Assembly (NCBI GenBank): GCA_963691885.1
Contig: OY829843.1
Span: 1,860,001 to 1,924,000 of the forward strand
Length of the DNA: 64,000 nt
DNA from: G963691885 sp963691885
Lineage (GTDB): Bacteria > Pseudomonadota > Alphaproteobacteria > UBA8366 > Aestuariispiraceae
Reading direction: 5' to 3'
The notes beneath the pieces are model-generated. The model was not told the origin of the DNA and ran no database searches. It worked only from the letters and a program-made list of their open reading frames with translations. The position numbers were made by a program, and so were the translations under genes. This document shows positions 53,243 to 62,662 of this stretch, piece after piece. Positions within the stretch are counted from its first letter, which is position 1. Every line of letters starts with the position of its first letter.

Positions 53243-54217
53243 ATGCTCCCTGTCCCAGCCCAGCGCGTCACGCATCGCCCTAATGACCCCGTTTCGGCCA
53301 GCCGGCGCCTCTGGGCGAACCGACGTCGGAAGATGGAAAGGGATGGCATCCGCTTTACCCCGATTGGCCAAAACTCAACCAGCTCCGGATCTTACTTGAC
53401 GGCTGCGATAAAGGCTTTCGGCACCATTCTGAAATTCAGCCCGTTTTTCCGGCGTGGTTATCGGAACGCCCATGAAATAGAAATCACGCAGATTGTTGTT
53501 GAATCTGAAAACCTGCCGAAGGCATTCGACGGTTACCAAATCATGCACCTGACCGACTTGCATATTGATGCGACGAAGGACCTGCCCGGTGCGATTTCCA
53601 ATGCGATCCAGGGGGTAGAGGCCGATCTATGCGTCATGACCGGTGACTACCGGTTCGAGGATGACGGCGACCATGATCATATTCTGCCGATGATGCGAAA
53701 GATTCTGGATCGTTTCTCTTGCCGGGATGGGATAATCGCGGTTTTGGGAAATCATGACGACCATCGGATGGTGAAATCCTTTGAGGAAGAGCTTGGCATT
53801 CAGGTTCTTTTAAATGAGCGAATAGAACTTGTGTCAGGTGAAGACCGAATCTCTATATCAGGCACTGACGATGTAAATCGGTTCTATACGGTGGATGCTG
53901 ACGCGATACTGCAAAAGAAAGTGGACGGCTTCGGTATCGCACTGGTCCATTCGCCCGAAATGGCCCATGAAGCGGCCTGTGGCGGACACGCTCTCTATCT
54001 CTGCGGCCATACCGATGGCGGTCAGATTGCTCTGCCCGGAGGGCGACCGCTGATCACGCATCTGTCTCGTAACCATGACTACGCGTCGGGCGAATGGTGC
54101 GTTGGTGAAATGCGCGGGTTCACAGGTAAGGGCACCGGCTTTTCAGGTTTACCGATCCGCTTTAACACCAAGGATGAAATTGCCCATATCACTCTGAAGA
54201 GACGCGCTGCGCCATAA
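53243..54217 (+). CDS. Calcineurin-like metallophosphoesterase (YaeI type)
   Basis: The frame gives 324 residues from 53243; the first 60 are basic and poorly conserved, so the true start may lie further in. The metal-binding motifs are LTDLHID, MTGDYRF, VLGNHDDHRM, LVHSPE and LCGHTDGGQIALPG, the order of YaeI-like phosphodiesterases (lipid-linked or UDP-diacylglucosamine-type substrates are known for relatives). Substrate here unknown. Confidence 0.88.
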   Translation: MLPVPAQRVTHRPNDPVSASRRLWANRRRKMERDGIRFTPIGQNSTSSGSYLTAAIKAFGTILKFSPFFRRGYRNAHEIEITQIVVESENLPKAFDGYQIMHLTDLHIDATKDLPGAISNAIQGVEADLCVMTGDYRFEDDGDHDHILPMMRKILDRFSCRDGIIAVLGNHDDHRMVKSFEEELGIQVLLNERIELVSGEDRISISGTDDVNRFYTVDADAILQKKVDGFGIALVHSPEMAHEAACGGHALYLCGHTDGGQIALPGGRPLITHLSRNHDYASGEWCVGEMRGFTGKGTGFSGLPIRFNTKDEIAHITLKRRAAP

Positions 54218-54362
54218 GTTTTTTTGATCGCGGCCCGCCAGCCTTTGTCGTAATGCCCTTCTAGCCGGTATCGCGGGTTTGTATGACAAAGGGGTGCTTC
54301 GCTTGGCCCTCGTAAATCCAACCCAACTTCCCCTTCGTACCCCTAAAAAACAGGAGTTGGTT

Positions 54363-54734
54363 GTGTTGAAACACGCGATATCGGTTTTAGTTTTGAGTGT
54401 AGCTTTTGCAACAATGGCTGCCGCTGATGATTCAGTTTCTCTTCATTGCGTGGGGCTGAAGAATGTGATCACCGGTGAATATCCGAACCCGATCAATATT
54501 GAGATCGAGGAACAGGGGCAGTGGATAAGACCAGGGGCGGGGACCCGCATGCCGCTGTTTTCGCAAGAAGCCAATCTCTGGAACTATGGCGACTGGACCG
54601 ACCGCAAGGGGTATATGTTCAGCTTCCTGCCGGAAGACCTGGGGCTGACAATCTATCATCAGACAAATCAACACCGAAGTTTCTACTGCATCCCCTTCAC
54701 CAACCCGTTTGCGGGTTCCGGCACCACAGAGTGA
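54363..54734 (+). CDS. Hypothetical secreted protein
   Basis: A GTG at 54363 with AGGAG upstream gives 123 residues starting with a signal peptide (LKHAISVLVLSVAFATMAAA). The mature part has two cysteines (SLHCVGLK, SFYCIPF) that may form a disulfide, and is rich in aromatic residues. No family recognised. Convergent with the kinase gene. Confidence 0.6.
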   Translation: MLKHAISVLVLSVAFATMAAADDSVSLHCVGLKNVITGEYPNPINIEIEEQGQWIRPGAGTRMPLFSQEANLWNYGDWTDRKGYMFSFLPEDLGLTIYHQTNQHRSFYCIPFTNPFAGSGTTE

Positions 54735-54774
54735 TTAACACCCAATGAGCTATATGGGGCGTGTTCGGGTTTGT

Positions 54775-56454
54775 TCAGCTTTGTGCTTCGACCAATTGGG
54801 CCGGAAAGCTTACAATGACACATGTCCCCTGGCCGACAGTACTGATTACGATCAGTGTTCCGCCGTTCAGCTCTGTCATCATTTTCGACAAAGGCAGGCC
54901 GAGTCCGGTTCCGCTTGCCGAGGTGAAGACGGTGTCGCGAACCTGTTCAAACGGTTTTAGAACCTTTGGTAGATCATCTTGCGCAATGCCGGGTCCGTTA
55001 TCGATGACCGAAATCGAGATTCCGCCTGTTTTGGTCTGATCCAATTGAACCGTAATTTCTCCCCCATCCGGGACGAATTTGATGGCGTTTCCGACCAGGT
55101 TCACCAGGATCTGGCGCAGCATCATCCCATCAACCCAAATTCTAGGTAAATGATCTGGCAGTTTAAGTTCGAGGGTCAGGTTTTTCTCCCGAGCTCGCGC
55201 ACCTAATAGATTACCTGTTTCCTGATAGACCTCTTCAAGGGTTATCCATTCTGGATAGCATCTGCGCTCCCCCGCTTCGATTTTCATAAGGTCGAGGATG
55301 TCATTTATGATTCTGAGCAGGTGATTGCTGGCGAAATTGATCAGATTGCCATATTCGACATATTTTGGATTGTTGCTTTTCCCGAAGGTTTCCAGCGAAA
55401 TAATCTCGGAAAATCCGATGATGGAGTTCAGGGGCGTTCGCAATTCGTGTGACATATGCCCCAGGAATTGGTCCTTCGCGGTATTGCTGACGCGAAGGCG
55501 TCTGGTGTTCACAGATTCCCGAATGGCGATTGAAGCCAGAAGGATGATGACGATTATAGCCAACCCGCCAAAGCCGAATGCCATTAGGCGTACATCCTGT
55601 TCTGACTGGCTGATGAAATCCAGGGGAACGCCAATTGCAACGATCAGCGGGTATGATGCCAACTGTCTGTATGAATAGATGCGTTCAACGCCATCGACGA
55701 CGCTGGTCTGTCGATAGGAACCAACAGGTTTGATTGCCAGTTCCGTCCAAATCCGCGATCCGCTGATGTCTTGTCCCGGGCCAAGCCGCCCGTAATGGGA
55801 ACGGGAGCGTATTCTCTTGTCCAGGCCAACAACGGTTGCGGAGCTCTCTTCTCCAAGTTCCAGCTCGCGAAAAAACTTCACCATTCTGTCCGCATCAATG
55901 GCGACGAATATAACACCGTCAAATCCGCCTTGTGCGTCCGACAACCTGCGGACGGCACGAACGACAATCTTGCCGGAATTGCGACCTTCATGGGGAAGAG
56001 AGATGAACAGATCATCATCTGTCGAATTCACAAAATGCCGGAAATATTGCCTGTCGCTTGCACTGGAATCTGCGCGTATCTCGTATTGAGAATTAAAAAT
56101 AGGCTTGCCGGTTTTGTCGACGACAGTCACATGCGAGTAGAGCAGATCAGGTAAAGGAACCTTGTTCATCAAGGTCGACAGGGCCTGGGCATTCCTGTTG
56201 CGCTGGTACTCTGCCCGGATCAGTTTGAGATAGGTGTCCGCGAAATCAAATGTGGTCCTGATCTCTTCTTCCAGTGACAAGGCCAGCAGATTTGCACGTT
56301 CTTCGATCTGGACTTTGCGCGTTTCGGTTTCTTGTGACACCAGCCAGAATGCGGCGACCGCAACCAGCACAACAGAGACCGCAGTTGCGATCAGAACGGT
56401 CCGACTCATGACCCAACCGGAAGCCGATTTTTGGATGTGTTCCAGAACTGACAT
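54775..56454 (-). CDS. Membrane sensor histidine kinase with Cache-like periplasmic domain
   Basis: The 559-residue protein has TM1 (about 18-40), a periplasmic domain of roughly 250 residues of the PDC/dCache type (HVTVVDKTGKPIFNSQ, DRQYFRHFVNS, GGFDGVIFVAIDADRM), and TM2 (292-313). The H-box is MSHELRTPLNSIIGFSE with His336; the HATPase domain has NLVGNAIKF, DNGPGIA and TGLGLPLSK. No response regulator is adjacent. The ligand is unknown, possibly a small organic molecule as for other PDC sensors. Confidence 0.93.
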   Translation of the reverse strand: MSVLEHIQKSASGWVMSRTVLIATAVSVVLVAVAAFWLVSQETETRKVQIEERANLLALSLEEEIRTTFDFADTYLKLIRAEYQRNRNAQALSTLMNKVPLPDLLYSHVTVVDKTGKPIFNSQYEIRADSSASDRQYFRHFVNSTDDDLFISLPHEGRNSGKIVVRAVRRLSDAQGGFDGVIFVAIDADRMVKFFRELELGEESSATVVGLDKRIRSRSHYGRLGPGQDISGSRIWTELAIKPVGSYRQTSVVDGVERIYSYRQLASYPLIVAIGVPLDFISQSEQDVRLMAFGFGGLAIIVIILLASIAIRESVNTRRLRVSNTAKDQFLGHMSHELRTPLNSIIGFSEIISLETFGKSNNPKYVEYGNLINFASNHLLRIINDILDLMKIEAGERRCYPEWITLEEVYQETGNLLGARAREKNLTLELKLPDHLPRIWVDGMMLRQILVNLVGNAIKFVPDGGEITVQLDQTKTGGISISVIDNGPGIAQDDLPKVLKPFEQVRDTVFTSASGTGLGLPLSKMMTELNGGTLIVISTVGQGTCVIVSFPAQLVEAQS

Positions 56455-56606
56455 GGCCGCGTTCCCCCGTGCGACCTGCAGGATCGCATCCTGGACCGTA
56501 TCTTCATTATATTAATAAAGCGTTATATTTTGGATGACTTCGCCGTTCAATGCTACCTATAATTGAGACGATACGGATGCCCGATTCGGGTTTACAGAAG
56601 TAAGTG

Positions 56607-56627
56607 AAGCCCCGGGTAGAGGGGCTT
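56607..56627 (+). terminator. Orphan hairpin between kinase and unknown gene
   Basis: AAGCCCC (56607-56613) and GGGGCTT (56621-56627) form a 7-bp stem with no T-run. It lies in the 284-base region upstream of the kinase start and the gene at 56739, where no other feature is seen. Confidence 0.3.
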
Positions 56628-56738
56628 TGAGACAAAGATGATCGAGTCTCGCTTATGTTGGGAGTTTTCTTTGTCGACGCCATGTTACAAACCCCATGTC
56701 ACTAAGACAGACTGTCAGAAGTGGCGGGGCGATGGGTA

Positions 56739-57353
56739 ATGAAAGCGCGGTTTGTCATGGACGAGAGTTTCTTCGAAGACTTTATTGCTTCGCAAGAGGT
56801 TGGGCTCAAGCAAGATGCAAAACGAGCGATCGATGCGTTTGTTCGGTCTTTTACCTCGATTTCCCAGAAGCGTGCCTGGGTTCAGAAAAATATAGAGACT
56901 CTGTCCTTCGGAAACCGTTATAGAATACGCCACGAACTCTATATCGGCGTTATATTTCCGGTCCTTTACGAAGGATATATGCGGCAAGACGCTTGGGGTA
57001 AAATGTGGTTATCCAAAACGATACAAAATCTTTACAACGCGAAGGTGCTTTGGGAGAAAATTGAATACAAATCCGATCTTCTGTTAGCGCGCGAAGCCTA
57101 TGAACTCGACCGCCAATCTGCAGAGATTAGAAACTGTTTACTCGAAGTTCTGATGCGTGGTTTTGAATATTGCGAGCATGAATGGCCAAGCGCACTTCTT
57201 TGCGGTCCGAATAATACGCCGTTGGAATGCGATGAAGTGCTGGAAGAGATTGAGCTGGCGCGCGCACTGGACAGTGAAGGCCAATTTGCCGGATATCTCT
57301 GGAGCTTTGAAAAGAAAGTTGAAGTTTATAAAGCGCGCCTTTTGTCAGCGTAA
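56739..57353 (+). CDS. Hypothetical protein (204 aa)
   Basis: ATG at 56739 (MKARFVMDESFFEDF); a GTG 18 bases upstream is also possible. The protein is soluble, helical and rich in aromatic and charged residues: RIRHELYIGVIFPVLYEGYM, GYLWSFEKKVEVYKARLL. No family, motif or catalytic pattern is recognised. It lies alone between the kinase gene and the IS481 element. Confidence 0.55.
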   Translation: MKARFVMDESFFEDFIASQEVGLKQDAKRAIDAFVRSFTSISQKRAWVQKNIETLSFGNRYRIRHELYIGVIFPVLYEGYMRQDAWGKMWLSKTIQNLYNAKVLWEKIEYKSDLLLAREAYELDRQSAEIRNCLLEVLMRGFEYCEHEWPSALLCGPNNTPLECDEVLEEIELARALDSEGQFAGYLWSFEKKVEVYKARLLSA

Positions 57354-57505
57354 ACGATCTATTTCGCAACCGACGGAAGCTGCTTAACTCAACGGCTCTC
57401 AATAGCGGGAGCCAAAATTCATACAGTAACTTTGCTTCGAGTTTTGATAACGATTAAGCGCTCAATGACTATCGGCTGTCCTTCCTGAGAGATAGCTGAC
57501 ATTTC

Positions 57506-58767
57506 ATACCGGGCACATGGTTTACACAATTAGGCATTTTGGGGAGAGCCCGGATGCCTTGGAAGGAGTGTAAACCGATGGATGAACGCGTGCGTTTTGT
57601 CGCCCGCCTGTTGGAGGGTGAGCAGATGGCGTCACTGTGCCGGGAGTTCGGTATCTCGCGGGTGACGGGGTATAAAATTTTCGAGCGGTATAAGGAATGT
57701 GGCGTTGACGGTCTGCATGACCGCAGCCGTCGACCGTATCGGCATGCCAACAAGCTGCCCTATCAGATTGAGCGCTGTATTCTCGGGATCAAGCGGGAGT
57801 ATCCAACCTGGGGCGCGCCAAAAATCCGCGACAAACTGCTGCGTGCTTTCCCGATCACTAAGCCACCCGCGATCTCAACAGTGCACGCTGTGCTCGACCG
57901 CCACGGGTTGGTGGCCCGTCGCAAGCGGCGACGCCACAAAGCCGAAGGCACACCGCTTAGCGCCGCGACGGAAGCAAACGGGTTATGGTGCGCGGATTAC
58001 AAAGGGGAGTTCCGGCTGGGCAACAGACAGTATTGCTACCCCCTCACGATCACAGATTACCGGACGCGCTATGTGCTGGCCTGCGAGGGACTGGAATCAA
58101 CCAAATCAGACTTCGCCTTTTCCGTCTTTGAGCGGGTTTTCAAGGAGTTCGGCCTGCCCAAGGCGATCCGTACCGACAATGGCGTGCCCTTTGCCAGCCC
58201 ACATGCGCTGTTCGGCCTGTCGAAACTGTCGGTCTGGTGGCTCCAGCTCGGGATCGATATCGAACGCATCAAACCCGGCAACCCGCAACAAAACGGACGT
58301 CATGAGCGGATGCACCTAACCCTCAAGCAGGAAACAACAAAACCAGCCGCCTTCAACTTCCTGCAGCAACAGGAACGCTTCGACAGTTTCGTCGAGGTTT
58401 ACAACAATGACCGACCGCATCAGGCACTCGCTGGTGCCTATCCGGGCGAACTCTATACACCCTCGGTCAGGCCTTACGCACCACCTGCAGAGCCAGACTA
58501 CCCCTTCCATGACAGAACCGTAACCGTCACACGCTGCGGACGTATCTGTATCGGGAAGCGAAAGATCAATCTGAGCCAGGTATTCGCAGGGCAGAAACTC
58601 GGCATTCGGGAGGTCGATGACCAGATCTGGCTGGTCTCGTTCATGCACTATGATTTAGGGTTCTTCGATCCCAACGAGAACAGAGTAGAGCCCACTCAAA
58701 ACCCATTCGCGCCGGACAAGGTGTAAACCATGTCTCCGGTATAATCTGTAAACCATGTCTCCGGTAT
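57506..58767 (+). mobile_element. IS481 family insertion sequence with duplicated right end
   Basis: The left terminal repeat (57506-57526) reads ATACCGGGCACATGGTTTAC. Its complement occurs twice on the right, at 58722-58742 and 58747-58767, 25 bases apart, each TGTAAACCATGTCTCCGGTA, matching the left end except for two bases. No clear target duplication is seen. Which right copy is the true end is not known. The outer copy lies 15 bases from the 3' end of the tRNA-Arg gene. Confidence 0.78.
57554..58726 (+). CDS. IS481 family transposase
   Basis: The 390-residue protein has an N-terminal helix-turn-helix (MASLCREFGISRVTGYKIFERY) and an rve-type integrase core with the DDE triad in LWCADYKGEF, IRTDNGVPFAS and NGRHERMHLTLK. 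The C-terminus has the usual beta-rich domain. The frame is intact and its stop codon lies inside the inner right terminal repeat. Confidence 0.93.
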   Translation: MPWKECKPMDERVRFVARLLEGEQMASLCREFGISRVTGYKIFERYKECGVDGLHDRSRRPYRHANKLPYQIERCILGIKREYPTWGAPKIRDKLLRAFPITKPPAISTVHAVLDRHGLVARRKRRRHKAEGTPLSAATEANGLWCADYKGEFRLGNRQYCYPLTITDYRTRYVLACEGLESTKSDFAFSVFERVFKEFGLPKAIRTDNGVPFASPHALFGLSKLSVWWLQLGIDIERIKPGNPQQNGRHERMHLTLKQETTKPAAFNFLQQQERFDSFVEVYNNDRPHQALAGAYPGELYTPSVRPYAPPAEPDYPFHDRTVTVTRCGRICIGKRKINLSQVFAGQKLGIREVDDQIWLVSFMHYDLGFFDPNENRVEPTQNPFAPDKV

Positions 58768-58782
58768 GGACCCGCCCAATCG

Positions 58783-58859
<77 letters not shown>

Positions 58860-58959
58860 TTGTGGGGTCGGGCGGCTGGATCGGCACGACCTGTTATCTG
58901 ATCGCGTTATATACGGGCGCTGCGGGTCTGACCAGCGGGAAATCGCGCCATCTTTCACC

Positions 58960-58992
58960 AAAAACACCCCCTCCCGCTTGGGGAGAGGGTGT
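58960..58992 (-). terminator. Terminator-like hairpin downstream of aceA
   Basis: On the minus strand ACACCCTCTCCCC and GGGAGGGGGTGT pair around AAGC (58992 to 58964), followed by TTTTTGG. It lies about 85 bases beyond the aceA stop and is the likely end of its transcript. Confidence 0.65.
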
Positions 58993-59075
58993 CTTGGGGG
59001 AGCATTCAGGGTGCGGTGAGATGGGAGTAGTGCACCCCGGTGCCTGTCCTTAAGCCGTCCCGGTAAGGCCTGGCT

Positions 59076-60401
59076 CTAGAACTGAGCGGCTTCGGTCGAA
59101 TGCTCCAGTGCCGTGGTGGAGGCCTGACCGCCTGCGGTGGCGTTGTTGACCGCGTCGAAATACCCGACGCCAACCTCGCGCTGGTGGCGAACGGCGGTGA
59201 ACCCGTCTTCGACCGCGCCAAATTCGGCCTGCTGCAGCTCGGAATACCCGGCCATGCCCCGTTCCTTATAGGATTTCGCCAGGTTGAACGTGGCGAGGTT
59301 AAGGCTGTGGAAGCCGGCCAGGGTGATGAACTGGAACTTATAACCCATCTTGCCCAGCTCGGACTGGAATTTCTCCATCGTCGCAACATCGAGATGCTTG
59401 GCCCAGTTAAAGCTTGGCGAACAGTTATAGGCCAGCATCTGATCCGGGTATTCCTTGTGGATCGCGTCGGCAAAGGCCTTGGCCTGTTCCAGGCTGGGGG
59501 TGGAGGTTTCCATCCACAGAAGGTCGGCATAGGGCGCATAGGCAAGGCCGCGGGCGATGCACATATCCATCTCGCCGGTAATGCGATAGAAGCCCTCGTC
59601 GGTCCGCTCGCTGGTGATGAAGGGCTGATCGCGCTCATCCACGTCAGAGGTGATCAGACGGGCTGATTCCGCGTCGGTTCTGGCCATGATGATGGTCGGA
59701 ACACCCATTACGTCGGCCGCCAGACGGGCAGAGGTCAGATTGCGGATCATGGTTTTTGTCGGGATCAGAACCTTGCCGCCCAGATGGCCGCATTTCTTTT
59801 CTGACGCCAGTTGATCTTCAAAGTGAACGCCGGCCGCGCCATTCTTGATCATGTTTTTCATCAGTTCGAAAGCGTTCAGTGGGCCGCCGAACCCTGCCTC
59901 GGCATCGGCGACAATCGGGGCGAACCAATCAATATCGCTGGTGTCCGTGCCGTCCATGCGCTCCATGGTCTGGATCTGGTCCTGACGGATGAAGGCATTG
60001 TTGATCTTGGTAACAACATCGGGAACGGAAGATACGGGATACAGGCTCTGATCCGGGTACATCTGACCGGCATTATTGGCGTCGGCTGCAACCTGCCAAC
60101 CTGACAGATAGATGGCTTTAAGCCCTGCGCGGACATGCTGGACCGCCTGGTTTCCTGTGAACGCGCCCAAAGTTGTGACCTGGGGCTCTGTGTTCAGGAG
60201 TTTCCAGAGTTTCTCTGCCCCCATTTCCGCCAGGGTATTGCGGATCTGAACCGAGCCGCGCAGCCGCTCAACATCTGTCAGTGTGTAATTCCGTCGGGTT
60301 GTGGCCCAACGATCCGGTGCATAGGAAGGGGCGGGGAAGTCGGCCTGATTGTCGTCGCGACCATCGCCGTTCCATTCGTAGCTGCCGTTGATATTGTCCA
60401 T
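59076..60401 (-). CDS. aceA: Isocitrate lyase
   Basis: The ATG at 60401 (MDNINGSYEWNGDG) has GGATGAAG at good spacing; an ATG three codons upstream does not. 441 residues. The catalytic loop SEKKCGHLGGKVLIPT contains KKCGH, and IYLSGWQVAADAN, DWFAPIVADAEAGFGG and NCSPSFNWAKHLD are typical. It splits isocitrate into glyoxylate and succinate. It is divergent from a ScfR/RamB-type regulator, and a second acetate route (Mcd) is also encoded in the window. Confidence 0.97.
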   Translation of the reverse strand: MDNINGSYEWNGDGRDDNQADFPAPSYAPDRWATTRRNYTLTDVERLRGSVQIRNTLAEMGAEKLWKLLNTEPQVTTLGAFTGNQAVQHVRAGLKAIYLSGWQVAADANNAGQMYPDQSLYPVSSVPDVVTKINNAFIRQDQIQTMERMDGTDTSDIDWFAPIVADAEAGFGGPLNAFELMKNMIKNGAAGVHFEDQLASEKKCGHLGGKVLIPTKTMIRNLTSARLAADVMGVPTIIMARTDAESARLITSDVDERDQPFITSERTDEGFYRITGEMDMCIARGLAYAPYADLLWMETSTPSLEQAKAFADAIHKEYPDQMLAYNCSPSFNWAKHLDVATMEKFQSELGKMGYKFQFITLAGFHSLNLATFNLAKSYKERGMAGYSELQQAEFGAVEDGFTAVRHQREVGVGYFDAVNNATAGGQASTTALEHSTEAAQF

Positions 60402-60601
60402 GGTCTTCATCCTTTACAAAGTTTTCAGTTTTTACCGTTTTTGCCTTTTGGCAGCCGTCTCATCTCTGAACTTGGTTTTTCGTTTTTACACTGCGTCGCG
60501 AAGAAAGTTTCCCGATACGCTGTGTTATTTATTGATTTGAGGGTGTCACAGAAGGGTGCGGCGCAGCAAGATTAACAAGAATGCTTGACTGCAACGAAGA
60601 T

Positions 60602-60640
60602 TTTGTAAAAAATTTACTAAATGTGAATTTGTAAATTTCA
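60602..60640. promoter_or_regulatory. Repeated TTTGTAAA sites in the aceA/ScfR intergenic region
   Basis: TTTGTAAA occurs at 60602-60609 and TTTGTAAATT at about 60628-60637, with a TTTACTAAA between; GTAAA-AAA-TTTAC (60605-60617) is a dyad. The sites lie 30-70 bases before the regulator start. RamB-type regulators bind related A/T-rich TTTGCAAA sequences, so these may be its operator. Confidence 0.4.
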
Positions 60641-60669
60641 ATGTAGTGAGAGTGTCATGAGAGGGCGTA

Positions 60670-62178
60670 ATGGCGCGTCGACCTGAGCAGCAATCCAGGG
60701 GAACCGGGGCATCCCGTGCCTTGAATATTGGCGGCAAGATCCGGCGTCTGCGTCGGGACGCCGGTATGAGCCAGACGGATCTGGCGGGCCAGCTTGACGT
60801 CAGCGCGAGTTATTTGAACCTGATCGAACACAATAAGCGCAAATTGACAGCGGCATTGCTTCTAAAGATCGCCGGGATCTTCGGTCTCGATCTGGCAGAT
60901 CTGGCCGATGATGATGAGACCCAGCTTTTCGCAGATATTATGGATGTCTTGGGCGACGATCTGTTTGAGGAACTGGATCTCACCAATTCTGATGCGAAGG
61001 CATTGGTCGAAACGACCCCCAATGTGGCCCGTGCGCTGTTGCAGCTTCATGACGCATGGCGCAAGTCACAGACGGATGCACGGTCTTTGGCTGCTCGCGC
61101 CCTGGATGCGGAGGCAGAGCCGGTCCTTTTGAGTGCGGTTGCGCCGGCGGAAGCGATCTCGGACTTCATTCAGGACCATAATAATTACTTTGATGATCTG
61201 GAACTGGAAGCGGACCGGGTTGGTCGGGAAATCGGCATCATTGAAACCCAGTCCAGAGACGCGTTGGTAGATTATCTGCGCACGGCCCATGACGTCAATG
61301 TCGACCTGATGCAAAGCCGGGAGGATTTCCCCTTTCAGCGTCAGTTTGATCCGGAGCGGCGTGTCCTGCGCCTGTCAGAACGCCTGTCGCCGGCCAGCCG
61401 GCGTTTCCAGATTGCCCATCAGATCGGCTTGTTGTCGGCCGCGTCGGTGATAGACATGCTGCTGGCGGAAGCGCGCCTGCGGGATGATGATACGCGGCGG
61501 CTGGGTCGGGTTGCACTGGCAAACTATTTTGCCGCCGCCTTGTTGATGCCGTATGAGCGATTTTTTCAGAGTGTTCAGGACGCGCGCTATGATGTCGAGT
61601 TGCTGGGGCATCGCTTTTCGGCGGAGTTTGAACAGATCTGCCATCGTCTGACATCGCTGAACCGGCCGGGCATGTCCGGCATTCCCCTCCACATGCTGCG
61701 GGTTGATGTTGCCGGAAACATATCCAAGCGGTTCTCGCTCTCGGGCCTGCCCATCCCCCGGCATGGAGAGGCCTGCGCCAGATGGAATGTTTACTCAGCC
61801 TTTATGACACCCGGAACCTTGCAGGCCCAGATATCTGAGCTGCCTGACGGCATGCGTTATTTCTGCATTGCGCGCACGGTGCGGAAGGGTGCGGCTGGCT
61901 ATGGCCATGAACCGCGATTCCTTTCGATCGGCCTCGGCTGCGAAGATCGCTATGCCAGTCAGATGGTCTATGCAGACGGAATCGTGACGGGCGCAGAGGC
62001 CAAACCCGCCCCGATCGGGATAAACTGCCGGATCTGCGAGCGCATGGATTGCCCGCAACGGGCGCATCCGCCCGTCCATGTTCGGGTACAGATTGACGAA
62101 AATACGCGTGGCGCCTCCCCTTACACGCCCGGAAGCAACAGCCGGGACAACCGAGGCGAGAGATTGCCCACGCGTTAA
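60670..62178 (+). CDS. ScfR/RamB-like XRE family regulator of acetate or short-chain fatty acid metabolism
   Basis: The 502-residue protein has an N-terminal HTH_XRE domain (KIRRLRRDAGMSQTDLAGQLDVSASYLNLIEHNKRKL), an IrrE-like middle part (RRFQIAHQIGLLSA, NYFAAALLMPYERF) and a C-terminal DUF2083 region with GINCRICERMDCPQRAHPP, a cysteine cluster. This is the architecture of RamB and ScfR regulators, which control glyoxylate-shunt and propionate genes according to acyl-CoA supply. Divergent placement to aceA supports that role. Confidence 0.9.
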   Translation: MARRPEQQSRGTGASRALNIGGKIRRLRRDAGMSQTDLAGQLDVSASYLNLIEHNKRKLTAALLLKIAGIFGLDLADLADDDETQLFADIMDVLGDDLFEELDLTNSDAKALVETTPNVARALLQLHDAWRKSQTDARSLAARALDAEAEPVLLSAVAPAEAISDFIQDHNNYFDDLELEADRVGREIGIIETQSRDALVDYLRTAHDVNVDLMQSREDFPFQRQFDPERRVLRLSERLSPASRRFQIAHQIGLLSAASVIDMLLAEARLRDDDTRRLGRVALANYFAAALLMPYERFFQSVQDARYDVELLGHRFSAEFEQICHRLTSLNRPGMSGIPLHMLRVDVAGNISKRFSLSGLPIPRHGEACARWNVYSAFMTPGTLQAQISELPDGMRYFCIARTVRKGAAGYGHEPRFLSIGLGCEDRYASQMVYADGIVTGAEAKPAPIGINCRICERMDCPQRAHPPVHVRVQIDENTRGASPYTPGSNSRDNRGERLPTR

Positions 62179-62302
62179 CGTCCATTTCGAGAAAATCGAT
62201 ATAATTATAAATTTCCTTAGTAGCATTAATATTAAATTAGGATTCATGAACGTACTTAAAGGTAGATTGACACCCCTTAACCATAAGTAAGTTCTGTCTC
62301 CG

Positions 62303-62647
62303 ATGGTCGATCAAACGACAAAAACTTCGTTCTGGATTCAGATCCTTCCCGCCGGATTCCTGACGGTGGCAACCACAATCGGGCTTCTTGCCATGATGCT
62401 GGTGAGTGATCTGGACGGGCGAGACGAGCTGGGTGTTTTCTTTCCACCCGGTACCAGCCTGACAGAGGCGTATCAGCAGGTTGTTCAGGCGGGCGGCACA
62501 GTCGTTCGGACCGGCGCCTGGGAGAATGTCCTGGTTGCCCGATTTGATGGCCGGAGTGGTGATCAGATTACGACGTCAATGGACTCATGGTTCCTCTTCG
62601 ACCCCGTATTGGCCGGTGCCTGCGGGGTGTTGCCAACACTTTCCTGA
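62303..62647 (+). CDS. Hypothetical membrane protein
   Basis: The 114-residue protein has an N-terminal TM helix (IQILPAGFLTVATTIGLLAM) and a second weaker hydrophobic stretch at the C-terminus. The middle part (LTEAYQQVVQAGGTVVRTG) is soluble. No family recognised. It ends 15 bases before the chemoreceptor gene and is probably co-transcribed with it. Confidence 0.6.
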   Translation: MVDQTTKTSFWIQILPAGFLTVATTIGLLAMMLVSDLDGRDELGVFFPPGTSLTEAYQQVVQAGGTVVRTGAWENVLVARFDGRSGDQITTSMDSWFLFDPVLAGACGVLPTLS

Positions 62648-62662
62648 CTTGGAGTAGTCGCA

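Noticed and set aside
36806..58767. A composite transposon or genomic island bounded by the IS630 and IS481 elements
   Set aside because: The two elements belong to different families and the DNA between contains housekeeping genes such as acnB; there is no integrase or attachment-site pair.
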